Below are positions 52,391 through 62,516 of a DNA stretch of 64,000 bases, one piece after another (the first letter of the stretch is position 1; every line of letters starts with the position of its first letter). A model generated the notes under the pieces. The model saw nothing but the letters and a program-made list of their open reading frames with translations. It was not told the origin of the DNA and did not search any database. Source of the DNA: Bradyrhizobium sp. Ce-3 (GTDB lineage: Bacteria > Pseudomonadota > Alphaproteobacteria > Rhizobiales > Xanthobacteraceae); assembly GCF_022835695.1 (NCBI RefSeq), contig NZ_BQUV01000014.1, positions 1 to 64,000 on the forward strand. Reading direction: 5' to 3'. Position numbers and translations under genes: made by a program.

Positions 52391-53032
52391 TCAATCCATC
52401 CGCTTCGCGGTTGCGGCAACCAGCGCGCTCAGGGCAAACGCGGTGGCCGCGGCAAACCAGATCGCGGCGAGGTTGATCCAGCGGTAGGCCGATGCGCCGG
52501 CGAGCGCGCCCGCGACCAGCGCGGCCCAGAGCAGCAGGTTGGGCAGCCAGGCCCAGGGCGCACCGCCGGTCAGCGCGGCGGCGATCAATTGCCCCGCCTT
52601 GACCAGCGCTCCGGTGACATAGGTCAGGCCAAGTCCGGCCCCGCCTTCGAGCTGGAACACGGCGTTTTCGAGCCCCATCGCCAGCACGATGGCGGCGACC
52701 GCGGCATTCGGCAGGCCATACGCATAAGCCAGTGCCGCGGATGTCAGCAGCAGCGCCTCGACGAGCAGGATCAGGGGCTGGCGATGCGCGATCCGGCTGA
52801 GCACGACCAGGCTGCCGGCCGCGGCACCGGCGACGAACAGCGCGATCAGCTCCAGCGCCTCCATGGCGTGCTGCCAATGCCCTTCAGCGAGCGTCACCCC
52901 GAGCCGCGTCGAGTTGCCGCTCATGAAGGACACGAACAGCCCGCCCAGATGCAGATAGCCGATGCCGTCGACATAGCCGGCCAGCGCGCTGAGCGCGCAG
53001 GCCAGCGCCAGGTTACGGCGGGATTCAAGCAT
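52391..53032 (-). CDS. DUF1275/YoaK-family membrane protein
   Basis: 213 aa with six predicted membrane helices. The family signature 'ALSALAGYVDGIGYLHLGGLF' (split; Asp in TM1) and 'SFMSGNSTRLGV' are present. Inner-membrane protein of unknown activity, found widely in bacteria. It precedes aroE on the same strand with a 31-base gap, so may be co-transcribed. Confidence 0.92.
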   Translation of the reverse strand: MLESRRNLALACALSALAGYVDGIGYLHLGGLFVSFMSGNSTRLGVTLAEGHWQHAMEALELIALFVAGAAAGSLVVLSRIAHRQPLILLVEALLLTSAALAYAYGLPNAAVAAIVLAMGLENAVFQLEGGAGLGLTYVTGALVKAGQLIAAALTGGAPWAWLPNLLLWAALVAGALAGASAYRWINLAAIWFAAATAFALSALVAATAKRMD

Positions 53033-53128
53033 GGTGTCCGTGCGCCCCTTAAGGGACGCAAGCTAGCCGCCGCCGGCCATCCTGCCAACGATCACACCCC
53101 TCGGAGGGACGTGATCGCAGCGCTGGCA

Positions 53129-55177
53129 TCACGCCGCGTCGCGATGCGCGGCGATGATCTGGTCGGCGGCGCGGCCCGTCACTTCGGCCATGCGGTCGAA
53201 CTGGCGGGTGAAGGTGCCGGCGCCGGCGGTGGCCGAGCGCAGCTCGACGATCAGATCGCCGATCTCGGATTCCGGCATCGTGGCGCGGACACAGTCCCAG
53301 CCGCTCCAGCCCTCGCGGGTGTCGAAGCCGAGGATCTGGCCGCGGCGCGCCGACAGGATCGCGTTGACCTTGGCGGTCGCCTCGGTCGGACAGACGATCT
53401 CGACCATGTGGATCGGCTCCAGCAGCACCGGCTGGCACTGCGGCAGCGCCTCGCTGACGCCGGCCCGCGCCGCGGTGCGGAACGCAAGGTCAGAGGAATC
53501 GACGCTGTGATAGGAGCCGTCGGTCAGCGTGACGTCGACATCAATCACGGGGAAGCCGAGCGGCCCGCGGACCAGCGCATCGACGACCCCCTCCTCGACC
53601 GCGCCGATATAGTTGCGTGGTACCGCGCCGCCGACCACCTTCTCGTGGAATTCGAAGCCGCTTCCGCGCGGCTTCGGCTTGATGTCGAGCACGACGTCGC
53701 CGAACTGACCGTGGCCGCCGGATTGCTTCTTGTGCCGGCCGCGCTGGGTGACCGCCTTGCGGATGGTCTCCTGATAGCCGATCGCCGGCGGATGCGATTT
53801 GACGTTGACGCCGTAGCGGTCCTTCAGCCGCTCCTGGGCGACGCGCAGATGCATCTCGCCCTGCCCCCACAGCACGGTGTCGTGGGTGCGCGGATTCTGG
53901 ATCATGGTCAGCGAGGGATCCTCCTCGTTCAGGCGCAGCAGCGCCTGGCCGAGCTTGACGTCATCCTTGCGGTCGGTCGCCGCAATCGAGATCGACAGCA
54001 CCGCCGCGGCAGGCTCGACCTTGACCAGCGAGGCCGGGGCGGTCTTGCCGCTCGAGACCGTATCGCCGGTCTTGATCGCGTCGAGCTTGCCGAGCGCGAC
54101 CGCGTCGCCGGCTTCCGCCTGCGGCCGCTTGCTGTCATGCGTGCCCGACACCGCGAGGATGCCGGAGACGCGTCCGCTTTCGCCGCTTGAGGATTGCAGC
54201 GTCGCGCCGTCGTCGAGCCGGCCTGCGAGCATGCGCGCCAGCGACAGCTTGCCGCCGTGCTGCAGATGCACGGTCTTGAACACATAGGCCAGTGCATCCT
54301 TCTGGTCCTTGATGCCAAGCCGCTTCGCGGTATCCGCGACGCCGGGCGCCTCGTGGCGCAGCGCCTTCATCAGGCGGAGCACGCCGTTCTCGCGGCTCGC
54401 AGCCCCGAGCAGCACCGGACAGATCAGCCCTTCGCGCAGTTCGCGGGCGAGATCGTCGAACACCGCATCGCGCGGCGGCTGGATATCCTCCAGCAACTGC
54501 TCCATCAGCGCATCGTCGTGGTCGGCGAGCTTTTCCAGCATCGAGAAGCGCGCTTCCTTCTCGCGGTCGAGATTGCCACCCTCCAGCGCCATCACCTCCG
54601 ACGGCTTGTGCTCGCGATAGACGAAGGCGCGCTCCAGCGCGAGATCGACAAAGCCCTCGATCAGATCGCCGTTCCAGATCGGGATCTGGCGCAGCACCAG
54701 CGGCACGCGCGACGCCGGCTGCAGCGTCGCAAGCGTCTCGCGGACCCGCTTGTTGGCGCGGTCGATCTTGTTCAGGAACAGAAAACGGGGAATTCCGAGC
54801 TCCTCGAGCTCGCGCAGGATGATCTGCAGCTGCGGCAGCTTCTTCTCATCGGCTTCGCACACCACGACCGCGGCATCGACCGCCGGCAACGCGGCACGCA
54901 TGTCGTGCGCGAATTCGATCGAGCCGGGGCAATCGATGAAGGTGTAGCTGTCCCCCATAAAGGTGGTGGCGGCGGCGGTCAGGCCTACGCCCATCTTGTG
55001 TTGACGCGCCTCGGGGCTGGCATCGCCGATGGAGGTTCCGGCATCGACGCTGCCGGCTGTCTTGATGGCGCCAGTTCGCGCCATGATCGCTTCCAGAAGT
55101 GTGGTTTTACCGCTTTGGAAAGGGCCCACCAATGCGATGCACCGTGGACCTCGGGGACTTCTGACGTCTTGTCCCAT
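53129..55177 (-). CDS. EF-G-like GTPase with altered switch II
   Basis: 682 aa, five-domain EF-G architecture but distinct from FusA. P-loop 'GPFQSGKTT' (18-26), switch I 'RQHKMGVGLTAAATTF', G3 'DCPGSIEF' (82-89), G4 'NKID' (136-139). In canonical translation factors the G3 motif is DTPGH, with a catalytic His; here it is Ser86. Domain IV/V regions 'KKQSGGHGQFGDVVLDIKP' and 'SDLAFRTAARAGVSEAL' are conserved. Start ATG 55177 has GAGGAGG upstream. No ribosomal genes nearby. Probably a stress or alternative factor of unknown role. Confidence 0.93.
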   Translation of the reverse strand: MGQDVRSPRGPRCIALVGPFQSGKTTLLEAIMARTGAIKTAGSVDAGTSIGDASPEARQHKMGVGLTAAATTFMGDSYTFIDCPGSIEFAHDMRAALPAVDAAVVVCEADEKKLPQLQIILRELEELGIPRFLFLNKIDRANKRVRETLATLQPASRVPLVLRQIPIWNGDLIEGFVDLALERAFVYREHKPSEVMALEGGNLDREKEARFSMLEKLADHDDALMEQLLEDIQPPRDAVFDDLARELREGLICPVLLGAASRENGVLRLMKALRHEAPGVADTAKRLGIKDQKDALAYVFKTVHLQHGGKLSLARMLAGRLDDGATLQSSSGESGRVSGILAVSGTHDSKRPQAEAGDAVALGKLDAIKTGDTVSSGKTAPASLVKVEPAAAVLSISIAATDRKDDVKLGQALLRLNEEDPSLTMIQNPRTHDTVLWGQGEMHLRVAQERLKDRYGVNVKSHPPAIGYQETIRKAVTQRGRHKKQSGGHGQFGDVVLDIKPKPRGSGFEFHEKVVGGAVPRNYIGAVEEGVVDALVRGPLGFPVIDVDVTLTDGSYHSVDSSDLAFRTAARAGVSEALPQCQPVLLEPIHMVEIVCPTEATAKVNAILSARRGQILGFDTREGWSGWDCVRATMPESEIGDLIVELRSATAGAGTFTRQFDRMAEVTGRAADQIIAAHRDAA

Positions 55178-55337
55178 TGCCGCCTCCTCGTTTTGGAGCT
55201 CGGCCCATGATTGGGTCGGCGACCGTTTATGCTCTGCCTGCGTTTCACATTTGGCAAGCGGGAAAACGTCGCTGCGGTGCGGCGTCGCGGATGTTTGCAA
55301 GTCCCGAGCCATCGTCCGGACGATTGCGTCCGCTGCG

Positions 55338-56252
55338 TCAGTTCCTCGGCGCAGGTCCCGAAGCAATCTCGCGCCAGCGCGTCGCAAGGTCGAGCAGGTG
55401 CTGCACGGCGGGCGAAACATCTTCGTCGCGCCACGCGATCGTGAGCGGCGCCGTCACCGCCGGCGCGGCAAGCCGAACATACGCCACGCCGCGCCCGGTC
55501 TGCGCGCGCGCCGCGGCCTCCGGAAGGAGCGACACCCCGACGCCGGCGGCGATCAGGCCGATCGCGGTTTGCAGATGAAGCACTTCCTGCGCAGGCCGCG
55601 GCGTAAAACCGGCGGCCCGGCAGGCGGCAACGATCAGGCCGGTGACCGAAGGCTCCGGCTGGGCCGGATACAGCACGAAGGCATCGTCGGATAATTCGGC
55701 GAGCGCGATCTCGCCGCGCCCAGCGAGGGGATGCGCGCGCGGCAGCGCCGCGACATAGGGCTCATCGAGGATCAGGCGCTGGGCGAGCCCCGCTTCGGCG
55801 AGCAGCGCGGGGCGCGCGAAGCCGACATCGATCCGGCGCCGCCGCAGCGCCTCGGCGATCTCGGCCGCCAGCATCTCGTCGAGCACGAGCTCGACATCGG
55901 GACAGGCGTCGCGATAGCTCCCGATGACATCGGGCAGGCCGGCAAACATCGCCGAGCCGACGAATCCGATCGCGAGCTTGCCGGCCTGACCGCGACCGAC
56001 GCGCCGCGTGTCGGCGACCGCGTTTTCGAAATTGGCAAGCAGCGCGCGAGCGCGCGTCAGAAACAGCTCGCCGGCCTCGGTGAGCCTGACCGGACGGCTA
56101 TTCCGCTGCAGCAGCGTCACGCCGAGCTCGTCCTCGAGCTGACGGATCTGCTGGCTCAGCGGCGGCTGCGCGATGTGCAGCCGCTCGGCGGCGCGGGTGA
56201 AATTCAATTCCTCGCCGAGCGCCACGAAATATCTGAGGTGTCGCAATTCCAT
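55338..56252 (-). CDS. LysR-family transcriptional regulator
   Basis: 304 aa from ATG 56252. Helix-turn-helix at residues 3-60: 'MELRHLRYFVALGEELNFTR' and 'AAERLHIAQPPLSQQIRQLE', the CatR/CbnR-like branch. Effector domain 'DVGFARPALLAEAGLAQRLI' etc. It diverges from the alpha/beta hydrolase gene at 56376 across 123 bases, the natural target. The CatR-like helix suggests an aromatic or related ligand; inference only. Confidence 0.93.
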   Translation of the reverse strand: MELRHLRYFVALGEELNFTRAAERLHIAQPPLSQQIRQLEDELGVTLLQRNSRPVRLTEAGELFLTRARALLANFENAVADTRRVGRGQAGKLAIGFVGSAMFAGLPDVIGSYRDACPDVELVLDEMLAAEIAEALRRRRIDVGFARPALLAEAGLAQRLILDEPYVAALPRAHPLAGRGEIALAELSDDAFVLYPAQPEPSVTGLIVAACRAAGFTPRPAQEVLHLQTAIGLIAAGVGVSLLPEAAARAQTGRGVAYVRLAAPAVTAPLTIAWRDEDVSPAVQHLLDLATRWREIASGPAPRN

Positions 56253-56375
56253 GCAGCGATATAGCACGGCGGCCAGCGCCGCCAGCAATACGCAATAGCT
56301 CTGCTAGCGTATCGAACGAGTATTGGACCGGACGCGCGAACATCGACAGCCTGCGGCAAACCACAGGAGGTCGCC

Positions 56376-57302
56376 ATGACGGCGCTGGACAAGGCTTTCG
56401 CGGACGCAGCCGCGGCAGGCATCACGCAACAGAAGATCGATATCGGCGGCCTGTCCGTCAACGTGGCGCGGTTCGGCAAGGGGCCGCCGCTGCTGCTGCT
56501 CCATGGCTGGCCGGAGTTCTGGCTGGTGTGGCGCCCGCTGATGCTGCGCCTCGGCGACAGCTTTGAGCTGATCGCGCCCGACCTGCGCGGCTGCGGCGAT
56601 ACCGGCAAGCCGACGCCGCAGCCCGATGCATCCGCCACCGCGGAGCGCCATGCGCTGGACATGTTCGCGGTCATGGATGCGCTCGGCCATGACTGCTTCG
56701 GCGCGATCGGCGGCGATCTCGGCGCCTATGTCATGCAGGCGATGTCGCATCGCGAACCACGGCGGCTGCGAGGGACGCTCTATCTCTGCACGCCCTATCC
56801 GGGCCTTGGCCACCGCTACGGCCAGCCCGGCCACCTGATCGAGGTCTGGTATCAATACTTCCAGCAGCTGCCCTGGGCCGCCGAGCTGGTCGGCAGTTCG
56901 CGCGAGTCATGCCGGCTCTACTTCCGCCATTTCCTCGACCATTGGTCGGGCGACAATGCCGCCGTGTTCGATGACCTGCTGGAAGCTTATGTCGACAACT
57001 TCATGAAGCCCGGCAACATCCAGGGCGGCTTCGACTGGTATCTGTCATCCGCGCCCAATCGCCGGCTCTGGCTGGAAGGCAGGCTGCCGCCGGCGCCGCG
57101 CATCGAGATCCCCTCACGTTTTCTCTGGGGCCGCCGCGATCCGCTGATCGCGCCCGAATGGTCGGACAGGCTGGCGGACTACTGGCGCGAACCTTCGATC
57201 AGGTTCGTCGACACCGGGCATTATGTTCACGCCGAGGCGCCGCAGATCGTTGCCGAAGAAGCCCGCGGCTTCTTCGGCAGATTGCAGGAGCGCGGGCGTT
57301 AG
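56376..57302 (+). CDS. Alpha/beta hydrolase, epoxide hydrolase / dehalogenase type
   Basis: 308 aa. Oxyanion loop 'LLLHGWPEFWLVWRPLM' (HGxP), nucleophile elbow 'AIGGDLGAYVM' with Asp instead of Ser (about residue 112), acid in 'LWGRRDPLIAPEW', base His in 'FVDTGHYVHAEAPQIVAEE'. An Asp nucleophile marks epoxide hydrolases and haloacetate/haloalkane dehalogenases rather than esterases. The elbow is GGDLG where the family often has GHDWG. Regulated probably by the divergent LysR. Confidence 0.93.
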   Translation: MTALDKAFADAAAAGITQQKIDIGGLSVNVARFGKGPPLLLLHGWPEFWLVWRPLMLRLGDSFELIAPDLRGCGDTGKPTPQPDASATAERHALDMFAVMDALGHDCFGAIGGDLGAYVMQAMSHREPRRLRGTLYLCTPYPGLGHRYGQPGHLIEVWYQYFQQLPWAAELVGSSRESCRLYFRHFLDHWSGDNAAVFDDLLEAYVDNFMKPGNIQGGFDWYLSSAPNRRLWLEGRLPPAPRIEIPSRFLWGRRDPLIAPEWSDRLADYWREPSIRFVDTGHYVHAEAPQIVAEEARGFFGRLQERGR

Positions 57303-57781
57303 CGGCCGGGACGCAGCTCCAGGCTCTCGAGGCCGGCGGCGATGTTGACGCCGACCTGGCCCTGCACGCTGAGCGGCTGCAGGGCGATCGTGTTGTCGGA
57401 ACCGCCGACCAGCACGTTGCCGCCGACGCCGACGCCGAGCGTCGCGCTGCCCTGCGCACCGGCGTAATTGCCGGACAGCGCACCCGGCCCGAGCCGCTCC
57501 ACCGGCGCATAGACGCCCCAGGCCAGCGCCGATTCCTGGGTGATGCCGAGATCGATGCCGACCTTCTGGATGGTCGCGATGTAGCGATCCTCAGGCAGGC
57601 CGTTGGCCCGCAGCACGCAACCGAGATGAGTCACGGAGCCGACGATGAAGCCGACGCTCGCGCCACCGCGGCATTCCAGGACGCCGACCTGAACGCGCTG
57701 GCTCGGCTGTTGGGCGTTGGCACCAACGATGGCGGTCAGCGTGGCGATGGCGGCAACGGCTGGGAGAGTGAAGCGACGCAT
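57299..57781 (-). CDS. DUF992 exported protein, copy 1
   Basis: 160 aa from ATG 57781. Signal peptide ending 'IVGANAQQP' (about residue 24). Core 'VQVGVLECRGGASVGFIVGS', 'GIDLGITQESALAWGVYAP', 'GSATLGVGVGGNVLVGGSDN', 'LQPLSVQGQVGVNIAAGLES' is the DUF992 fold, with two conserved cysteines probably forming a disulfide. Its TAA overlaps the stop of the convergent hydrolase. Paralogue at 58029-58550. Role unknown. Confidence 0.9.
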   Translation of the reverse strand: MRRFTLPAVAAIATLTAIVGANAQQPSQRVQVGVLECRGGASVGFIVGSVTHLGCVLRANGLPEDRYIATIQKVGIDLGITQESALAWGVYAPVERLGPGALSGNYAGAQGSATLGVGVGGNVLVGGSDNTIALQPLSVQGQVGVNIAAGLESLELRPGR

Positions 57782-57826
57782 GGTGGGAGTCTCCGGCTGA
57801 GAGGCATTGACGCGAGCACAGAACAG

Positions 57827-57852
57827 AACGGCGCCGTGTCTGCGGCGCCGTT
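57827..57852. terminator. Hairpin upstream of DUF992 copy 1
   Basis: AACGGCGCCG-TGTCTG-CGGCGCCGTT, 10-bp perfect stem. It lies in the 247-base gap between the two same-strand DUF992 genes, about 130 bases past the better terminator at 57983-58010, and may be a second stop or a leader structure for copy 1. Confidence 0.5.
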
Positions 57853-57982
57853 TGCATCCTATGCCACAACATCGAACGGTCAGCCAGAATTTGCGGTGCC
57901 CGGCCACCGATTGTTGGGAGATGTTGCGGCGCTGCTATGTTCCTCGCAGCGCCGGAGTATAGGACAGCAAACCAAAGACAAA

Positions 57983-58010
57983 AAAGAGGCCCGCTTTCGC
58001 GGGCCTCTTT
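57983..58010 (-). terminator. Terminator of DUF992 copy 2
   Basis: AAAGAGGCCCGC-TTTC-GCGGGCCTCTTT, 12-bp perfect stem. On the minus strand it is followed by TTTGTCTTTGG, a fair U tail, 18 bases after the gene's stop codon. Confidence 0.9.
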
Positions 58011-58028
58011 GATCGGACACCGACCAGC

Positions 58029-58550
58029 TTAGTGGTGGCGATGATGACGGTGGTGGCGATGATGACGGCGCGGGCCGTAGGCAACCGGCTCGAGATCGAT
58101 CCCGGCGATACCGGCCGCAACGTTGAGGCCGGTCTGGCCCTGCACGCTGATCGGCTGCAGCGCGTAGGCGTTGTTCGGACCACCGAACAGGAAGTTGCCG
58201 CCGGCACCGAGGCCGACCGAAGCGTTGACGCCGAAGCCGCCATAGCTGCCGGCCAGCGCACCGCGCGGCACCACCGTGGTCGGCGCGCTCACGGCCCAGG
58301 CGAGCTGGGTCGTCGCGGTGACGCCGAGGTCGACGCCGATCCGCTTGACGGTTGCGATGTAGGGCTCGGGACGGCGGCCGCCGCTCTGGAACACGCATTC
58401 GAGGCGAGCGACAGAGCCGACGACGAAGCCGACATTCTCGCCGCCATGGCATTGCAGGACCCCAGCCTGAATCTGAGGCTGCTGCGCGTTGGCGGTGGCG
58501 AACGGCGCCAGCAACGCAAGCGCTGCAAGGGTGAGGGTCGAAAGTCGCAT
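58029..58550 (-). CDS. DUF992 exported protein with His-rich tail, copy 2
   Basis: 173 aa from ATG 58550. Signal peptide ending 'ATANAQQP' (about residue 23); DUF992 core as in copy 1 ('QAGVLQCHGGENVGFVVGSV', 'GVDLGVTATTQLAWAVSAP', 'LQPISVQGQTGLNVAAG'). It differs by a C-terminal tail RRHHRHHRHHRHH absent from copy 1, encoded by a short repeated CAC-CAC-CG(T/C) pattern. The tail could bind divalent metal in the periplasm; that is inference. Confidence 0.9.
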   Translation of the reverse strand: MRLSTLTLAALALLAPFATANAQQPQIQAGVLQCHGGENVGFVVGSVARLECVFQSGGRRPEPYIATVKRIGVDLGVTATTQLAWAVSAPTTVVPRGALAGSYGGFGVNASVGLGAGGNFLFGGPNNAYALQPISVQGQTGLNVAAGIAGIDLEPVAYGPRRHHRHHRHHRHH

Positions 58551-58768
58551 TATCTGTCTCCGCAAGGTGAACTGAACTGGAATTTGTGCGGCGGACAGAA
58601 GGGAAGGGTCGTGTCCAAAACAAGGCAGTTCGCAAAGAGGCCGTAAAAACTTCCAGCGTGTGGCATCGATGTTCGTACACACGCGCGTGAGGTGATTGCG
58701 ATGTGATTTGACTCCGCGATTTTACCGCGAGGCGCAGGCACACATCAACGAACCAATACACAAACAGA

Positions 58769-58797
58769 AACGCTCCCGCACCGAATGCGGGAGCGTT
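58769..58797 (-). terminator. Terminator of the aminotransferase gene
   Basis: AACGCTCCCGCA-CCGAA-TGCGGGAGCGTT, a 12-bp perfect stem 37 bases after the stop codon; on the minus strand TTTCTGTTTGTG follows. The surrounding gap 58551-58833 has no other recognised feature. Confidence 0.9.
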
Positions 58798-58833
58798 GTC
58801 TCAGCGTTTCTTGGTTTCTTAATTCAGAACCGA

Positions 58834-60711
<1,878 letters not shown>

Positions 60712-61365
60712 ATGTACAAGCTCTATTCGATGCAGCGCTCCGGCAACAGCTACAAGGTCCGGCTGGCGCTTGCGGTGCTGAACACGCCGTACGAGGCGAT
60801 CGAGATCGACATCCTGCGCGGCGAGAGCCGCACCCCGGACTTCCTGGCCAAGAATCCGAGCGGCCAGGTGCCGCTGCTCGAGGTCGCCGACGGCCGCCAT
60901 CTCGCCGAGTCCAACGCCATCCTCTGGTATGTCGCGATCGGCACGCCGCTGGCGCCGGAGTCGCGGATCGAGCGCGCCGAGGCGCTGCAGTGGATGTTCT
61001 TCGAGCAACACGCGCTGGAGCCGAATATCGGCGCCGCCTATTTCTGGCTGTCGCTGGTCAAGGGTGGGCGCGACCTGCAGACCCATGCGCTGGAAGATTG
61101 GATGGAGCGCGGCTATGCGGCGCTGCAGGTGATGGAAAATCACCTCAAGGGGCACGCCTATTTCGCTGCCGAGCAGTTCACCGTCGCCGACATCGCGCTC
61201 TACGGCTACACCCATGTCGCCGACCGCTGCGACTTCGACCTGACGACCTTCCCGTCGATCCGCGCCTGGCTGAAACGGGTCGAGCAGACCCCCGGATTTG
61301 TCTCGATGGATTGGCAGCCCGGGCCCGAGGCCGAGCCTCGGACCCGCCTTGTCGCCGGCCTCTGA
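60712..61365 (+). CDS. Glutathione S-transferase family protein
   Basis: 217 aa from ATG 60712; the open frame from 60595 would translate the tandem repeat and is rejected. N-domain 'MYKLYSMQRSGNSYKVRLAL' (Ser at the active site), cis-Pro 'NPSGQVPLLEVADGRHLAES', then a helical C-domain ('FTVADIALYGYTHVAD'). Glutathione conjugation or related activity. No weak or missing conserved residues noticed. Confidence 0.93.
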   Translation: MYKLYSMQRSGNSYKVRLALAVLNTPYEAIEIDILRGESRTPDFLAKNPSGQVPLLEVADGRHLAESNAILWYVAIGTPLAPESRIERAEALQWMFFEQHALEPNIGAAYFWLSLVKGGRDLQTHALEDWMERGYAALQVMENHLKGHAYFAAEQFTVADIALYGYTHVADRCDFDLTTFPSIRAWLKRVEQTPGFVSMDWQPGPEAEPRTRLVAGL

Positions 61366-61543
61366 ATCCGGGTCTGAATTCCGGGAATAGCGGGGAAATT
61401 GCCTAAATTGCGGGCAGAACCCCCGCCGGCGCCGCATTTCCGCCGCTTTCAAGGGGCCCCGCCGCCGCAATCTTGCCGGTGACGCTGGGCAGATTCGCGC
61501 GGATGTCGCGAGTGATTCGCTCGCGGCCTGAGGGATTTAGACC

Positions 61544-61720
61544 ATGACACGGTGGTCCGGCACGGCAGGCTTCGATGGCCACCCTACCCCAGTGGCATCA
61601 TCCCGTCTGACCAACGCGATCGCGGCGTCGCTCGCGCTTGGCGCGCTGACGCTGTGCCTGGTCGTCGCCGTGACGGTGCTGTCGAGCAACATCAGCATGG
61701 CGACATCGATCCCGGCGTAA
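61544..61720 (+). CDS. Tiny single-helix membrane protein
   Basis: 58 codons from ATG 61544 to TAA 61720. Sequence begins MTRWSGTAGFDGHPTPVASS, followed by a membrane helix 'AASLALGALTLCLVVAVTVL' and ends 'SMATSIPA'. Cytoplasmic N-terminus with Arg, one helix, short periplasmic end. No strong ribosome site (AGGGA at 61531 is 8 bases away). Followed by another tiny membrane protein gene on the same strand. Function unknown. Confidence 0.62.
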   Translation: MTRWSGTAGFDGHPTPVASSRLTNAIAASLALGALTLCLVVAVTVLSSNISMATSIPA

Positions 61721-61781
61721 TCAAGCAAATTCCTTTTGGCACCTGATCCGCGGCAAGGCGCGGGAGAGACAGCGGCGCGAC

Positions 61782-61937
61782 ATGATGAAGACCCCCGTCG
61801 GACTTGTGACCGTGACGCTGTCGGCGGCGATCCTGCTGGCGGCATCGCTGCTGATCGTGACCGGCACGCAGGGCGAAGACCGCGCGCACCCGGCGCACGT
61901 CACGGCGCCTGCCGCCAAGCCGGCCCCACAGCGCTAG
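61782..61937 (+). CDS. Tiny exported or membrane-anchored protein
   Basis: 51 aa from ATG 61782 (ATG 61785 also possible) to TAG 61937. 'MMKTPVGLVTVTLSAAILLA' enters a hydrophobic helix to about residue 27, then a soluble Ala/Pro/His tail 'DRAHPAHVTAPAAKPAPQR'. Looks like an uncleaved anchor or a short secreted peptide. It converges with the DUF486 gene 16 bases away. Function unknown. Confidence 0.6.
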   Translation: MMKTPVGLVTVTLSAAILLAASLLIVTGTQGEDRAHPAHVTAPAAKPAPQR

Positions 61938-61953
61938 CTCAGGCGCCAGGGCG

Positions 61954-62307
61954 CTAGCTCCATTTGTGGAAGATGAAGAACGCGCCGGCGGCGATGAAGG
62001 CGAAGCCGAGCGCGTGATTCCAGCCCAGCGGCTCCTTCAGGTACAGCACCGAGAAGCCGGCGAACACGACCAGCGTGATCACCTCCTGCATGGTCTTGAG
62101 CTGCGCCGCCGAATAGACCGCGCTGCCCCAGCGATTGGCCGGCACCGCCAGCCAGTATTCGAAGAAGGCGATCCCCCAGCTCACCATGATGACGAGGGGC
62201 AGCGAATGATCCTTGAACTTGAGATGGCCGTACCAGGCGAAGGTCATGAAGACGTTCGAGGCAAACAGCATCAGGATCGGCAGCAGCGACGGCGAAATGG
62301 CGGGCAT
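61954..62307 (-). CDS. DUF486 (DMT-superfamily) membrane protein
   Basis: 117 aa with four membrane helices: 'LPILMLFASNVFMTFAWYGH', 'LPLVIMVSWGIAFFEYWLAV', 'QEVITLVVFAGFSVLYLKEP', 'HALGFAFIAAGAFFIFHKW'. Standard DUF486 length and motif ('WYGHLKF', 'PANRWG'). Resembles half of an SMR/EamA transporter and probably dimerises. Substrate unknown. Confidence 0.93.
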   Translation of the reverse strand: MPAISPSLLPILMLFASNVFMTFAWYGHLKFKDHSLPLVIMVSWGIAFFEYWLAVPANRWGSAVYSAAQLKTMQEVITLVVFAGFSVLYLKEPLGWNHALGFAFIAAGAFFIFHKWS

Positions 62308-62516
62308 TGATGTCCTCTTGCAAGCACGGCACGCGGTAACCCGCAGGCCCGGAACCGGGTTCCATGGATCTACATATCATTTGATTTGAAAGCAGCGAAA
62401 GCTGGTTCATCCGGCGCAAGGCCTGTTTAACGGTCGGAACGGAAATGCCGGCGCCGTTGCGGCGCTGTCGTCAAACTACCGCTTTATCGTTTGTTCGACA
62501 GATAGCGAGAACGCGC

